Origin: Caenorhabditis remanei
Lineage: Eukaryota; Nematoda; Chromadorea; Rhabditida; Rhabditidae
NCBI RefSeq assembly: GCF_010183535.1
Contig: NC_071328.1
Span: 434,001 to 498,000 of the forward strand
DNA length: 64,000 nucleotides
Direction of reading: 5' to 3'
Below are positions 11,574-21,000 of the stretch, one piece after another. The position numbers and the translations under genes are program-made. The notes below the pieces were generated by a model that made no database searches, was not told where the DNA came from, and saw nothing but the letters and a program-made list of their open reading frames with translations. Within the stretch, counting starts at the first letter, position 1. Each line of letters starts with the position of its first letter.

Positions 11574-11599
11574 AGATAAGATCTTTCTGGGTATAAAAG
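11574..11599 (+). promoter_or_regulatory. MSP-type promoter: GATA/AGATCT site and TATA-like box
   Basis: AGATAAGATCT (11574-11584) is followed by TATAAAAG (11592-11599). The ATG of the MSP-domain gene lies at 11716. Known family biology: nematode msp-class sperm genes carry short promoters with GATA-type/AGATCT elements bound by the GATA factor ELT-1. A small 5'UTR intron appears to lie at 11660-11706 (GTGAGT to TTTCAG). The spacing fits a compact male-germline promoter. Confidence 0.6.
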
Positions 11600-11715
11600 A
11601 AAGGGGATATCAGAAAGTTGGTTATTTTACGACGCGTTTTCTTCAAAAGTAGTTTAAAGGTGAGTTTTGACACCGGGGGACGACTGGAAACCTCTTCGAT
11701 TTTCAGAAACTAAAA

Positions 11716-12399
11716 ATGGCTGACAAAAAATCAACAAATGTTCCAGTCTCGAATTTTCCCGACGCCGGTGCCACCGCGTTGCCTAATAAGCCAGGCGAGC
11801 CGCCGTTCAAGCTATCGTTGAGTGCCAATAAGGTATTTTATTGATTTTTCTGGAAAAATCGATAATCGACACGTTTCAGATCGAGTTCAAGTGTTCCGAC
11901 GACAAGAAGCCAGCATCGGTGTTCGTCAAACTGCACAACCCTACCTCCGAAACGGTTTCCTATAAAGTGCGTTGCACGTCGGCGGACATCTTTCGTGTTC
12001 AGCCACCGATTGGATTCATCAAACCCAATGAGACAGTCTCCATCGTGATTTGGTATCAGAATCAGGATAAGAAGGATGCGATGACGAAATGTCATTATTT
12101 CGCGTTCTATCATACGCACAGTGATGGGAAGGGACCGAGGGAGTTGTGGGCGAACGCTAAAATTGAAGGTAATAAGGGGGACAGGGATGCAAAAAAGCAA
12201 AAAGGTTTGGGCAGAGGCAAAACTCGAACCATCGACCTTTTGCGTAGCAGCAGCGCGCGTAACCACCTGAGCCACAGGGGCAACGAAAGAATGTGGAGGT
12301 GGAGGGCGTACAGGCGTGCGCGGAGAAATCCAGAAGATTTAATTTTTGATTTCAGGAGTCCGTCGTGTGCCAGCCGCCTTCACCACTGCCACCAAGTGA
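11716..12399 (+). CDS. Major sperm protein (MSP) domain protein
   Basis: Three exons: 11716-11832, 11880-12168 and 12356-12399, in phase, giving 149 residues. The MSP (immunoglobulin-like) domain covers roughly residues 30-145. Visible landmarks are IEFKCSDDKKPASVFVKLHN, TVSYKVRCTSADIFRVQPPI and the closing FAFYHTHSDGK and VRRVPAAF segments. Single-domain proteins of this size in nematodes are sperm-specific MSP-domain (SSP/MSD-like) proteins, cytoplasmic relatives of the motility protein MSP. The exact paralogue was not identified. The N-terminal ~30 residues before the domain are Pro/Ala-rich, longer than in MSP itself. Intron 2 carries an antisense tRNA-like element. The upstream promoter has GATA/AGATCT and TATA-like boxes, which suggests male-germline expression. 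Confidence 0.9.
12180..12300 (-). mobile_element. tRNA-like element inside MSP gene intron 2
   Basis: On the minus strand: CCTGTGGCTCAGGTGGTTAC (A-box region) and GGTCGATGGTTCGAGTTTTG (B box), about 50 bp apart. The acceptor and anticodon stems are imperfect. It makes up most of an intron of only 187 bp. Confidence 0.5.
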
Positions 12400-12559
12400 T
12401 CTCCTCTGAATTTAAATGTTTTATTTTATTTTTTGTGTAGATAAATGTATTTTTTGGGGGATAAACAGACACCTTTCCAATTTTTGGTGTTCAAAGTGAC
12501 TTGGAACTAAAAAGAAACGACTCACTATGATCCATAAAAAGAGCAAAAAAGGAAAGCTT

Positions 12560-12645
12560 TGAGAAGGAATCGAACCCCTGACCTGTTGTCTACTGGCCCA
12601 TCCTGTTACCAGTTGAGCTATCAGGGTGGGAGCGGCGGCGCGGAA
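12560..12645 (-). mobile_element. tRNA-like SINE head
   Basis: On the minus strand: GATAGCTCAACTGGTAACAG (A box) and CAGGGGTTCGATTCC (B box), with the inner word GTAGACAACAGGTCAGG shared with 11270-11345. It lies head to head with the element at 12720-13000. Confidence 0.6.
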
Positions 12646-12719
12646 CAGGGTTGTGATAAACGTTGAACGTGTTGCCACCACCACCGGCACGAACGCTTAT
12701 CACTATCTTTCTTGAAGCA

Positions 12720-13000
12720 TCCAGCTTTTGCCTTTATAGCTCACCTGGTAAGGAGTCTGACCAGCGATCTGGACATCCCGGGTTCAATTCCCCTCTCCTC
12801 TAAATAGTTTTTGTTTTCTGTATAGATGACACTAACAATTTGGTTTTCGGTTCGAACCCCTTCCCAACCTACTTTTCAAACAAATTATCAATGGAGCGCA
12901 CTTCCAACCCACCCAAATTCGGTTTTTTCGTGTAAACAGATTCCAAAAGAATTCAAAAACGACCGGAAACACGCTTCAACCCGAAAAAGAGACAAGGAGT
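12720..13000 (+). mobile_element. tRNA-derived SINE-like element, copy 2
   Basis: The tRNA-like head at 12735-12800 (TAGCTCACCTGG...GGTTCAATTCCCC) is followed by a body containing AGATGACACTAACAAT, GAACCCCTTCCCAACC, ATTATCAATGGAGCGCACTT and CGACCGGAAACACGCTTCAA. The whole unit matches 8682-8970 in opposite orientation. It ends just before the LIM gene's stop codon. Confidence 0.65.
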
Positions 13001-13097
13001 TTCGACAACCCCAACGCGCCAGACAAAAACAAAAATTTCCAGCAATGCTGTTACATACAAGGTTTCATCACAGTCGAAAATAATTATTTCTAGAGAA

Positions 13098-14330
13098 TCA
13101 CGTAGGCGGAGCATCCTCGTCCGGCGGCAGATCCTTGATGTACATCATATAACAGGACTCATCATAGAGCATCAGGTCTCTCTCGTAGAATCCACGACGC
13201 TGGGGAATCGTTTTATGACAAATGGCGCAACGGAAGCAATCGATATGGAAGAGACGGTCGAATGCGACAAGGCCACGCTCGATTATTGGAAGGGAGCAGC
13301 CTGGAATGAGGAGTTTTGAAAATAGAAGGTGAAGTTGTTGATATAAGTGGGATGGTGAAGAGATAGAGAAAAGTTGTCAACTAGCACAATGATCTACGGG
13401 AAATTTGCTACATTTTGTTAGTTGACAACTTTTTGATAGCTTCAATTGCTGAGGAGTTACGGGGCTTCAAAGTTAGGGCACCTCAAGGAGTGAGGGGGAG
13501 AGGGGAGAGACGCAGACAGTTAGACGCTCTCGCCTTCTCTGCGTCTCCATCCCTCTCTACTCTGAAGCAGGCTATCTTAAAAGGCTCATATCTCAAAAGC
13601 CTGCGGAGCTATCAAAAAGTTGTCAACTACAAAGATGTAGCTCTATTTTTGATCTACCAGAAAAATTTTGAAACATTTCCGACTAAAACTCAGGTCGTGA
13701 GAAGCTATCAAAATTCGGTCACCCTACCATGCTTATAACCTCTTTATCCCCCAAAGTTGATAAGATACAAAAATTATTTTAACAGATAAAATAATCTACA
13801 AGAAATTTGCTACATTTTGATAGTTGACAACTTTTTGATAGCTTCCATTCCCAGGGAGAAACGCCGCTTCAAAGTTCAAGCGCTCCCCAGAGACATGGGG
13901 AGAGTCGAAGAGACGCAGACAACGAGACACTCTCGTTTCTCTGCGTCTCTCTCTCTCTCACTCACCAACACACGCCGGATGAGTTGTCTGAATATGACAC
14001 GCGTAGCACGCAGGTTTCATCGGGTCGACGTTGGAACGGAAGTATCTCTCATCGGTGATGGTAAGCTGGAAGAGAAACGATGCCCTAGAAAATCGGCAAA
14101 CGCGCTCCATTGATAATGCTATCAATAGAGCGCATTCTAAGTCACTAACCTTACAAAAAACACACTGAATATGCTCTTTGTGCCACATTCGATTCAATAG
14201 GGAGATGACTTCGCCCTGCAAAGTTTTCAGATGACCTAGAAATCTCTAATGAGGAATTCTATACCCTGACGACGTCTTCCCTGAAGAATCGCTCCTTACA
14301 CCCGCCACAATTCATCAATTCGACGACCAT
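13098..14330 (-). CDS. Small two-LIM-domain protein
   Basis: Four exons: 14265-14330, 14150-14215, 13966-14065 and 13098-13300, in phase, giving 144 residues. LIM1 ligands: C8, C11, H34, H37, C40, C43, C64, C67. LIM2 ligands: C76, C79, H96, C99, C102, C105, C127. LIM domains bind two zinc ions each and mediate protein-protein contact. There is no homeobox, kinase or other domain, so this is a LIM-only adaptor type. The specific family member was not recognised. Odd points: the expected last zinc ligand of LIM2 (two residues after C127) is Met, so the second finger may be incomplete. The C-terminus is a short acidic/proline tail (LPPDEDAPPT). Intron 3 (13301-13965) is full of family A repeats. 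The ATG follows AACAAAAG, a possible trans-splice site, but an upstream exon cannot be excluded. It diverges from the SH3 gene. Confidence 0.82.
13373..13675. repeat. Foldback MITE, family A (LIM intron 3)
   Basis: Outer arms: GTTGACAACTTTTTGATAGC on the left and GCTATCAAAAAGTTGTCAAC on the right. The inside is longer than in the 10631 copy and contains GAGACGCAGACAGTTAGACG with CTCTGCGTCTCC, itself an inverted pair. A half copy with the same inner sequence lies at 13795-13960. Confidence 0.75.
13795..13960. repeat. Half copy of family A foldback (LIM intron 3)
   Basis: The left arm only (AGTTGACAACTTTTTGATAG) plus the inner GAGACGCAGACAACGAGACA and CTCTGCGTCTCTCTCTCTC words. The right arm is missing because exon 3 of the LIM gene begins directly downstream. 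Its CT-rich end abuts the splice donor at 13961-13965. Confidence 0.65.
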
Positions 14331-15192
14331 CTTTTGTTGGGAAATGAAAATTTGTGAACTTTCGGATTTGACGTAATTACAAACGTGCTCTACTGTACTT
14401 TTACGTGCCAAAAAATGAGAAAAAAAGAAAGAAAAAAGATTGGCGTGGGAAAAAGAATCGAACCAGGGTACTCTTTGAGTGCAGAACAAACGTATCTTAT
14501 AGCCAATTTCACGCTGATTTCGAATCTGTTATCAGTTTTCGAAACGGAAATTTGTGAAAAAAGTTATTCACGCTTTTATAAGCATTCGGTGCAAAAGTGA
14601 GAAAGTGAATTTTCACAACGTCAACTTTTGTTGTAGTTTCCAAATTTATATTTTTCTGGTAGATCAAAAATATTGCTTCATTTTTGTAGTTGACAAGTTT
14701 TTGATAGCTTTGCAGGGTTTTGACATATAAGCACTCATTTTCTCTGCGCTCCCCCCCCCCCCCATATCTCAAAAGTAGGCGGAGCTATCAAAAAGTTGTA
14801 CACTACAAAAATGAAGCCCTTGAGTTGATCTACCAGAAGAATATAATTTTGACCTTTTTACCACAAAACACAATCCGTGATAGGTGGTCGAATATAGTGA
14901 TTTTCACTGAACTGAAAATAAACAAACAACTTCTTTAAAACCGCGTATCTCAAAATCCTGCAGAGCTATCAAAAAGTTGTCAACTACAAAAATAAAGCTC
15001 TTTCCTTTATCTATCAGGTGGTCTTAAGTTTATAAGGTTTGGACCACAACAGACCCCGTCCTATCCATTCAATGTCCCCGATCTCCTTCCGGTCACATCG
15101 GAAAGCAAACAAATCGTTATTTTGACATATTGTCTTAACATATCGTTGTTTATTTTCCCCTAAAACCCATTTCAAAATTTTCTCCCCACGAA
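14331..15192. other. Divergent intergenic region between LIM and SH3 genes
   Basis: Contains a weak tRNA-like B-box relic (about 14440-14470, minus, GGTTCGATTC), a complete family A foldback at 14641-14850 with a 15-base C run in its centre, and a half copy at 14940-15025. No further exon is supported. Confidence 0.6.
14641..14850. repeat. Foldback MITE, family A
   Basis: Arms CTGGTAGATCAAAAATATTG and its inverse near 14825-14840, with GTAGTTGACAAGTTTTTGAT opposite ATCAAAAAGTTGTACACTAC. The centre is ACTCATTTTCTCTGCG followed by a long run of C (about 14749-14763). Confidence 0.8.
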
Positions 15193-17724
15193 ATGGGAAT
15201 CCGTAGTATTTTCTGGAAGGTTCTAGCAGGAAGAGGTAAGTCATGGGGTACTGTAGTTGGGAAAGTACGCAAACACCCAAAATCGCGGAAATTGATGTAA
15301 TTTGGCTTGAAAATCATGTGGGGGACTGAAATGTTGCAAGGAATATGAATTTGACACTTAAAAATAGAAAAATAAGAGTTATCTTTGGAAAATTTGCAAA
15401 ATTTCAGCCTAGAAACATTTTTCTTAGAATTTCTATAAATTTTTGAATTTCGTGGGGTACTGCATGTGAGAAAGTACGCAAACATCGAATTTTTCAAAAA
15501 TCTCACCAAATCTTCTAAAAAACCTAAAAAGATAAAATCGACGCCGTAGATTCCGAATACAACGTTGAAAACTGATAAAACTATCGTAGTCCTTTTCAAA
15601 ACTTCAAAAAACTCATTTGTCGGAATCTAGGCCACCAAATTCTCAATTTCTAGGCCCTGAAAATGGCGGCGGATGGGTTGATAGTATGCAAGTGGACCAT
15701 TTCGACCCGTATACCCCAGGACAGCTCACTAAAAACTTTACGGCTACGGTAAGCAGACTCCGCCCCCTCTCTCTCTTTTACCGTAACGCCCCTTCTTCAA
15801 GGTAGCCGATGAGATCAGTGTGCCACGTGGCACTACAGTAAAAGCGCTCTACCGGGACGACCAATGGATTTATGTTCAAGTTTCGGATGGGCGGAAAGGA
15901 TTCGTTCCGCAGACGTATTGCAAACTATTGCAGAAGAGAGTCACGGTAGAGAAGGTTTGTGTCTGTCTGTCTGTGCATCCAGATGTCCAGAATTAGATAG
16001 ATCACATCAAAACATTAATTCTTGTAGTTCACAACTCAAAAGTGGGCGGAGCTATCAAAAAGTTGTCAACTACAAAAATGTAGCCCTGGTCTAGATCTAC
16101 CAGAAAAATATAATTTTGACCTTTTTACCACAAAACACTATCCGCGATAGGTGGTCGAAAATAGTGATTTTCTCTAAACAAATAAACAAACAACTTCTTT
16201 AAATGCGCATATCTCAAAAGTGGGCGGAGCTATCGAAAAGATGTCAACTACAAAAATGATCTACACAAAATTTGCTACAATTAACGAGTTGACAACTTTT
16301 TGATTACTTTAATTCTCAGGGAGATACGCCGCTTCAAAGTTTAAGCTCGCCAGAGAGTGGGGAGAGACGCAGACAGTTAGACGCTCTCGCCTTCCCTGCG
16401 TCTCCCTCCCTCTCTCCTCCCAGGTGCTTAACTTTAAAGACGCATAACTCAAAAGCCTGCAGAGCTATCAAAAAGTTGTCAATTACAAAAATGTAGCCCT
16501 ATTTTTGATCTACCAGGAAATTTAAATTTTGAAACATTCCGACTAAAACTCAGGTCGTGAGAAGCTATCAAAATTCGGTCAATTTTTTCAGAAAAAGGGA
16601 ATCTCTACGGCTACATTGGACCGGAAATGGGAAAAATCGAATCTTCAAAGATTTATCGACAGTCTTCCAGTGCAAAAGGAGGAGGGAGAGGTGTTCAAAA
16701 TGGTAAATCCACATGAAGGGCTTCGTAAATCCAAATTTAGGCTTCCGTAAATTCACATGAAGCTCCCTTAAAAACACACCTAAGCTCTCGTAAATCGATT
16801 TGAGTGACCCCGTAAATCCACATTTCTGCGCGTAAGTCGACACTATTCATGCCGTAAATCTACACGCCGCTCAGTAAATCCACACGAAGGGCCTCGCGAA
16901 TCCAAATTTAGGCTTTCGTAAATCGACACCAATTTCCCTAACCCGCCCCCCGTAAACCGACACCTGAGCCCGTAAATGCACACCGAGCTTCCGTAAATTT
17001 ACATTTCCGTAAATCTACACATCGCTTAGTAAATCCACACGAAGGACCTCGTAAATCTACATTTAGGCTTCCGTAAATCGACACCTAATCTCGTAAATCT
17101 ACAAAAACTTCGCTGTAAACCTACACAAAGCCTCCCTTAAATATATCTTTAGTTCCCGTAAATCGACACTAGCTGATGCTTAGTAAATCCACACCTAAGC
17201 TCTCGTAAATCAATTTTAAGACCCCGTAAATCGAGTTCAGCTCCCGTAAATCCACCCCATCCATTTCCAGGACGAAATCTGCGAAGCGCAAATTTTCCGC
17301 CCATTCGACTCGACGGCTCCAGATGATCTCTCCGTGAAGGAAGGTGACACCGTCACAATTCTGAATATCTCGGATCCCGAGTGGACATATGTCCGTAATT
17401 CTGAAAATCAGTCGGGTTTCGTTCCATCGTCCCACTTGAAGATTCCAGAAGACGTCACAATGAATCGCCCGATTCGAGAGAAGTGGTGAGTCTGTCCGTC
17501 TGTCTGTGTGTCCGTATGTCCAGATTTCCAGGGAAAACGAGAATCTGCTTGTCGTTGAGCCATTCACCGGGCGGTCCCCACTCGATTTGACCGTCCGTCC
17601 GGGGGAATGGATCCGTTGCACCAGCGGGAAACCAGTGGACGATTGGCTGTGGGCAGTGAGGATTGCAGATGAGAAGCAGGGATTCATACCCAATAAAGTC
17701 GTCATTCTAGCGACCGATCTATAA
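15193..17724 (+). CDS. Triple SH3 adaptor, predicted N-myristoylated
   Basis: Six exons: 15193-15235, 15654-15748, 15802-15954, 16592-16702, 17271-17485 and 17532-17724, in phase, giving 269 residues. SH3 domains: about 46-95 (TKNFTATV...WIYVQVSDGRKGFVP), about 138-188 (FRPFDSTAPDDLSV...WTYVRN...GFVPSSHL) and about 208-262 (VVEPFTGRSPLDLTV...WLWAVR...GFIPNKVVIL). SH3 domains bind proline-rich peptides. The first exon gives MGIRSIFWKVLAGRG, a good N-myristoylation consensus (Gly2, Ser5) with basic residues, so I infer membrane attachment. This exon was chosen because its donor (AGAG/GTAAGT) and phase fit exactly. The next in-frame ATG is at 15686. There is no SH2 or kinase domain. I do not recognise the family member. 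An AATAAA lies at 17783. Intron 3 holds family A repeats and intron 4 a CGTAAATC array. Confidence 0.85.
16025..16560. repeat. Family A foldback cluster in SH3 gene intron 3
   Basis: Three arm segments: 16028-16115 (AGTGGGCGGAGCTATC, ATCTACCAGAAAAATATAAT), 16200-16255 (the same arm again) and 16270-16545 (GAGACGCAGACAGTTAGACG with CCCTGCGTCTCCCTCCC and a closing right arm). They appear to be nested or tandem insertions filling the intron. Confidence 0.7.
16700..17258 (+). repeat. CGTAAATC-type degenerate array in SH3 gene intron 4
   Basis: About 25 copies of a short unit, consensus near CGTAAATCNACACNNAGG, at spacings of about 15-35 bp. The array fills nearly the whole intron. The first copy supplies the 5' splice site itself (ATG/GTAAATCCACATG). 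A similar array lies in a pbrm-1 intron (20435-20840, 21112-21222). Confidence 0.8.
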
Positions 17725-18086
17725 TTGTTAATTGGGGGAGGAATACTAATTGGGGGTAATTAACACTAATTACACTAATTACAATAAAAATTATTACAAA
17801 ATACCGTATTCATTTAGTCAGTTTTCTGTATGTAAGCCCGGCTCAATAAGAACATTTTGAAGATGAATAGAGACAGATCATCAGGAGGTGAAAGTGTTGG
17901 GGTGGAATTAAAACAAAAATAATTAAATTGATAATTAATAATTAAATGAGAGAGAGAAAGAGATTCAGAGTTTAGGAGGACGAGGAATTGTTGAACTGGG
18001 AAGAGAATTCAGGAGAGAGAACAAAAATTGATTAAAAATAATTAAAATAAATAAAAAAGACAAAATTGAATGCATAGAGAAAGAAT
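17725..18086. other. Convergent 3' intergenic gap
   Basis: This 362 bp gap lies between the stop codons of the SH3 gene (plus) and pbrm-1 (minus). It holds the AATAAA of the SH3 gene (17783-17788) and AT-rich sequence with TAATTA repeats. Nothing else was seen. Confidence 0.7.
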
Positions 18087-21000
18087 TTAGAGTGTCGGTC
18101 GATCGATCACCAATCCACACGTACTTTTCAGCAATTCGTCGCGAAGTTTCCACAACGCCTTCGTCACGTCTTCTTCTCGGGCGACAGGGCGGCCCGCTTC
18201 CGTGCGCTAAAGAATTGGGAAAATTAGGCTATAAAGATATACCATATAGTAGCTGAAAATCGCTTCTTTTTTCAGTTTCAAAAAGATTTTTATGCTCAGA
18301 AACGTTCAAAACTGTTTCTGAAACTGAAAATCGTGCCGAAAACTTTAAATAATGTAGAATAAGGTCAAAAATAGATTTTAAGATGGAAAGCTGAAAAATG
18401 CAGATTTTGGACTGTAAATCACATTATAGACAGTTTTTTGCGCAGAAAGTGCACATTTTCGAGTTTTCTCAGCTCTCAAACTCCCAAAAAGCTGAAATCG
18501 CGCTAAAAAACCTGAAAAATCTCAGTTTTAGCTTCAAATAATTCACTTTTATGGTATTTTGGATGGCAAAAATGAAGATTTCCAGCCTAAAACCTCATTT
18601 TTCAAACAGTTTTTCAAGCGGATGTTTGAGAGCTCTGAAACTACCGAAACCCGTTTTCATGATGAAAATTGTGCCAAAAACTCAAAAAATGTCTGATTTC
18701 CGCTAAAAAATAAGCTAATTTTCCCCCAAAACTAACCCGAATCCAGTGAGCTGGCGGCCGGACAGTTCCATTCGATGGCTGCGTGTTACGGTGGGTGGCG
18801 GCGAGACTTCGTTCCCATCGACTCACCGATTTCTGTCGGTTTTGAGCGAGCGATTCGATATATCTGAAAAAGAGAAAATGAATATAGAAGTCAATTTTCG
18901 AAAATCGATATTCTAGAAGCTCTCGAGATGGTCTGGAACCCCTCGGGTTTTCTAGGCCATCAGATAGCTCAGTGACATAGAACATTCAAATTTCGGGATT
19001 CTAGACCACCTGAGCTGTCTGATGGCCTAGAATCCCGAATTTTGGAGTTTTCTAGGCCATTTGAGCTTTCATTATGGGACGAAAAAATGTCGAAAAATCG
19101 TGTCTATTATCAGTCAAAAATCGCGATTTTTAACTCATTTTTAGACGTAAAATTGCGATTTTTAAGCCTAGAACCCCGAAATTCGGTATTCTAGGCCACC
19201 AAACTCATCTACTCACTTCAAATACGCTTCCGAATGGAGAACTCTCTTCGAATGAATCTGATTGGGCGGCGCGACGAACGCGGGAATTGCCGCCCTCACA
19301 ACAGTCCGTCCGACGTCTGGAATCTGTTGTTGAACGACTTGTTGCATCAGTTGTTGTTGTGGATGATGTTGTCCTCCTTGTTGCATTTGTTGATGAGATA
19401 CCTGATGGAATTGTTGAGGATTCGATGGTCCCTGTTGCTGATACATTCCATTTTGCATTGGTTGTTGCGGTGGTCCCATCGATTGGTGTGGTTGAGGTGG
19501 TCCGGGCTGAAAATGTGGAATTTTCAGTCATTCAGGAGTTAAAAAATAGTTGAAAATCACGATTTTTCAACTGAAAATAGTTGAAAATAACGATTTTTTG
19601 ACCGGAAATAGTTTAAAAAAAACGATTTTTCGACTAAAAATATATGAAAATACCTATTTTCGACTGAAAGTAGTTGAAAATAATGAAATTTTCAGTTATA
19701 TTCAGCAATTTTACGTCAAGAATGCTTAAAAATGATGAATTTTTCATCAAAATTGTTTTAAAATAGTGCGAAATCTGACATTTTTAGCAATTTTCAGCAA
19801 TTTTACATCAAAATTGATCAAAAAGGAATTAGAAATAGTTGAAAATAGCGATTTCGCGACTGAAAATAGTGTTAAAAACAACGATTTTTGACTAAAAATG
19901 GCTGAAAATAGCGATTTTTGATTAAAAATAGCAATTGTCCGACTAGAAATAGCTAAAAACCACGGTTTTTTGTCTAAAAGCAGCTGAAAATAGCGATTTT
20001 TTCGATACTTACCTGATAATGTTGTTGCATGTGTGGATCATGATGTTGTTGCATTTGTTGTTGTGGATGAATCTGATGGTGTTGTCCTCCTCCATTCTGA
20101 TTCCCATTTATTCCATTTTGTGATGGAATCTGTCCTCCGTTCTGTTGTCCTCCGGGCGGCGCATTCGGTTGAATTTGTCCGTAGGGCGCGGCGACAACAC
20201 GTGGCGCCGTGTCTCCAGGCGTTTGAATCACTTTGAAGAAATTCTTGCACAGTTGATTACTGTAGACATTTCGTGCCGAGACTGGCATATGCTTCTCCTT
20301 GATGTGACGATGAAGACGTGGCAGCGAGGGGAATGGTTTTCCGTCTTTTCGATTACGAAGACACGTCATCCACATGCAAACGAATTGTTGGTCACTGTCC
20401 ACTGCAAAATAAGATGATAGGTTTTGGTAATTCTACATAACACCTCGTAAATCTACACCAAACTTTATACACATCTAGTTGCTAAATGCTCGTAAATCTA
20501 CAAAAGCCGTAAATCGATTGGTGACGCTGCCCCAATTTTCGACCGTTTTACACCACAAATGGGATAAATGTCAAGAGAATGAGCAAAAAATGGCCAAAAA
20601 TGAGGAAATATCGATCAAAACCGACAGAAATAAGCCAACTTCACCTATTTTCGGACATTTTTTCGGCTCCTAGATACAGTAAATCTGCATAAAATTGCGT
20701 GAATCCACATCTAACCTCTGTAAATCGATCCCTAGTTCCCGTAAATCCACATCTAACCTCTGTAAATCTACACCTATCCTCCGTAAATCGATATCTAGAC
20801 ACAGTAAATCTACATCAAATTGCGTGAATCGACAACTACCGTAAATACTGTATTATAACGGCATGCCGTTATATTTTTCAACCGGCTCCCAGAGAAATTC
20901 TGTGGTTTCAGAAACTTATTAAAATTTACCGGAAAAACTTTTTTTGGACGTTCTATTTGTTAATTTACAAGTTACTAAGCACGTTGCTTTTAATCAAAAC

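Noticed and set aside
13098..14330. A LIM-homeobox gene such as lin-11
   Set aside because: The reading frame ends shortly after LIM2 and no homeodomain exon is found nearby.
15240..15599. Minus-strand open frame upstream of the second SH3 exon
   Set aside because: It lies in the first intron of the SH3 gene, has no domain, and is AT-rich with a repeated GGGGTACTG...AAAGTACGCAAACA word.
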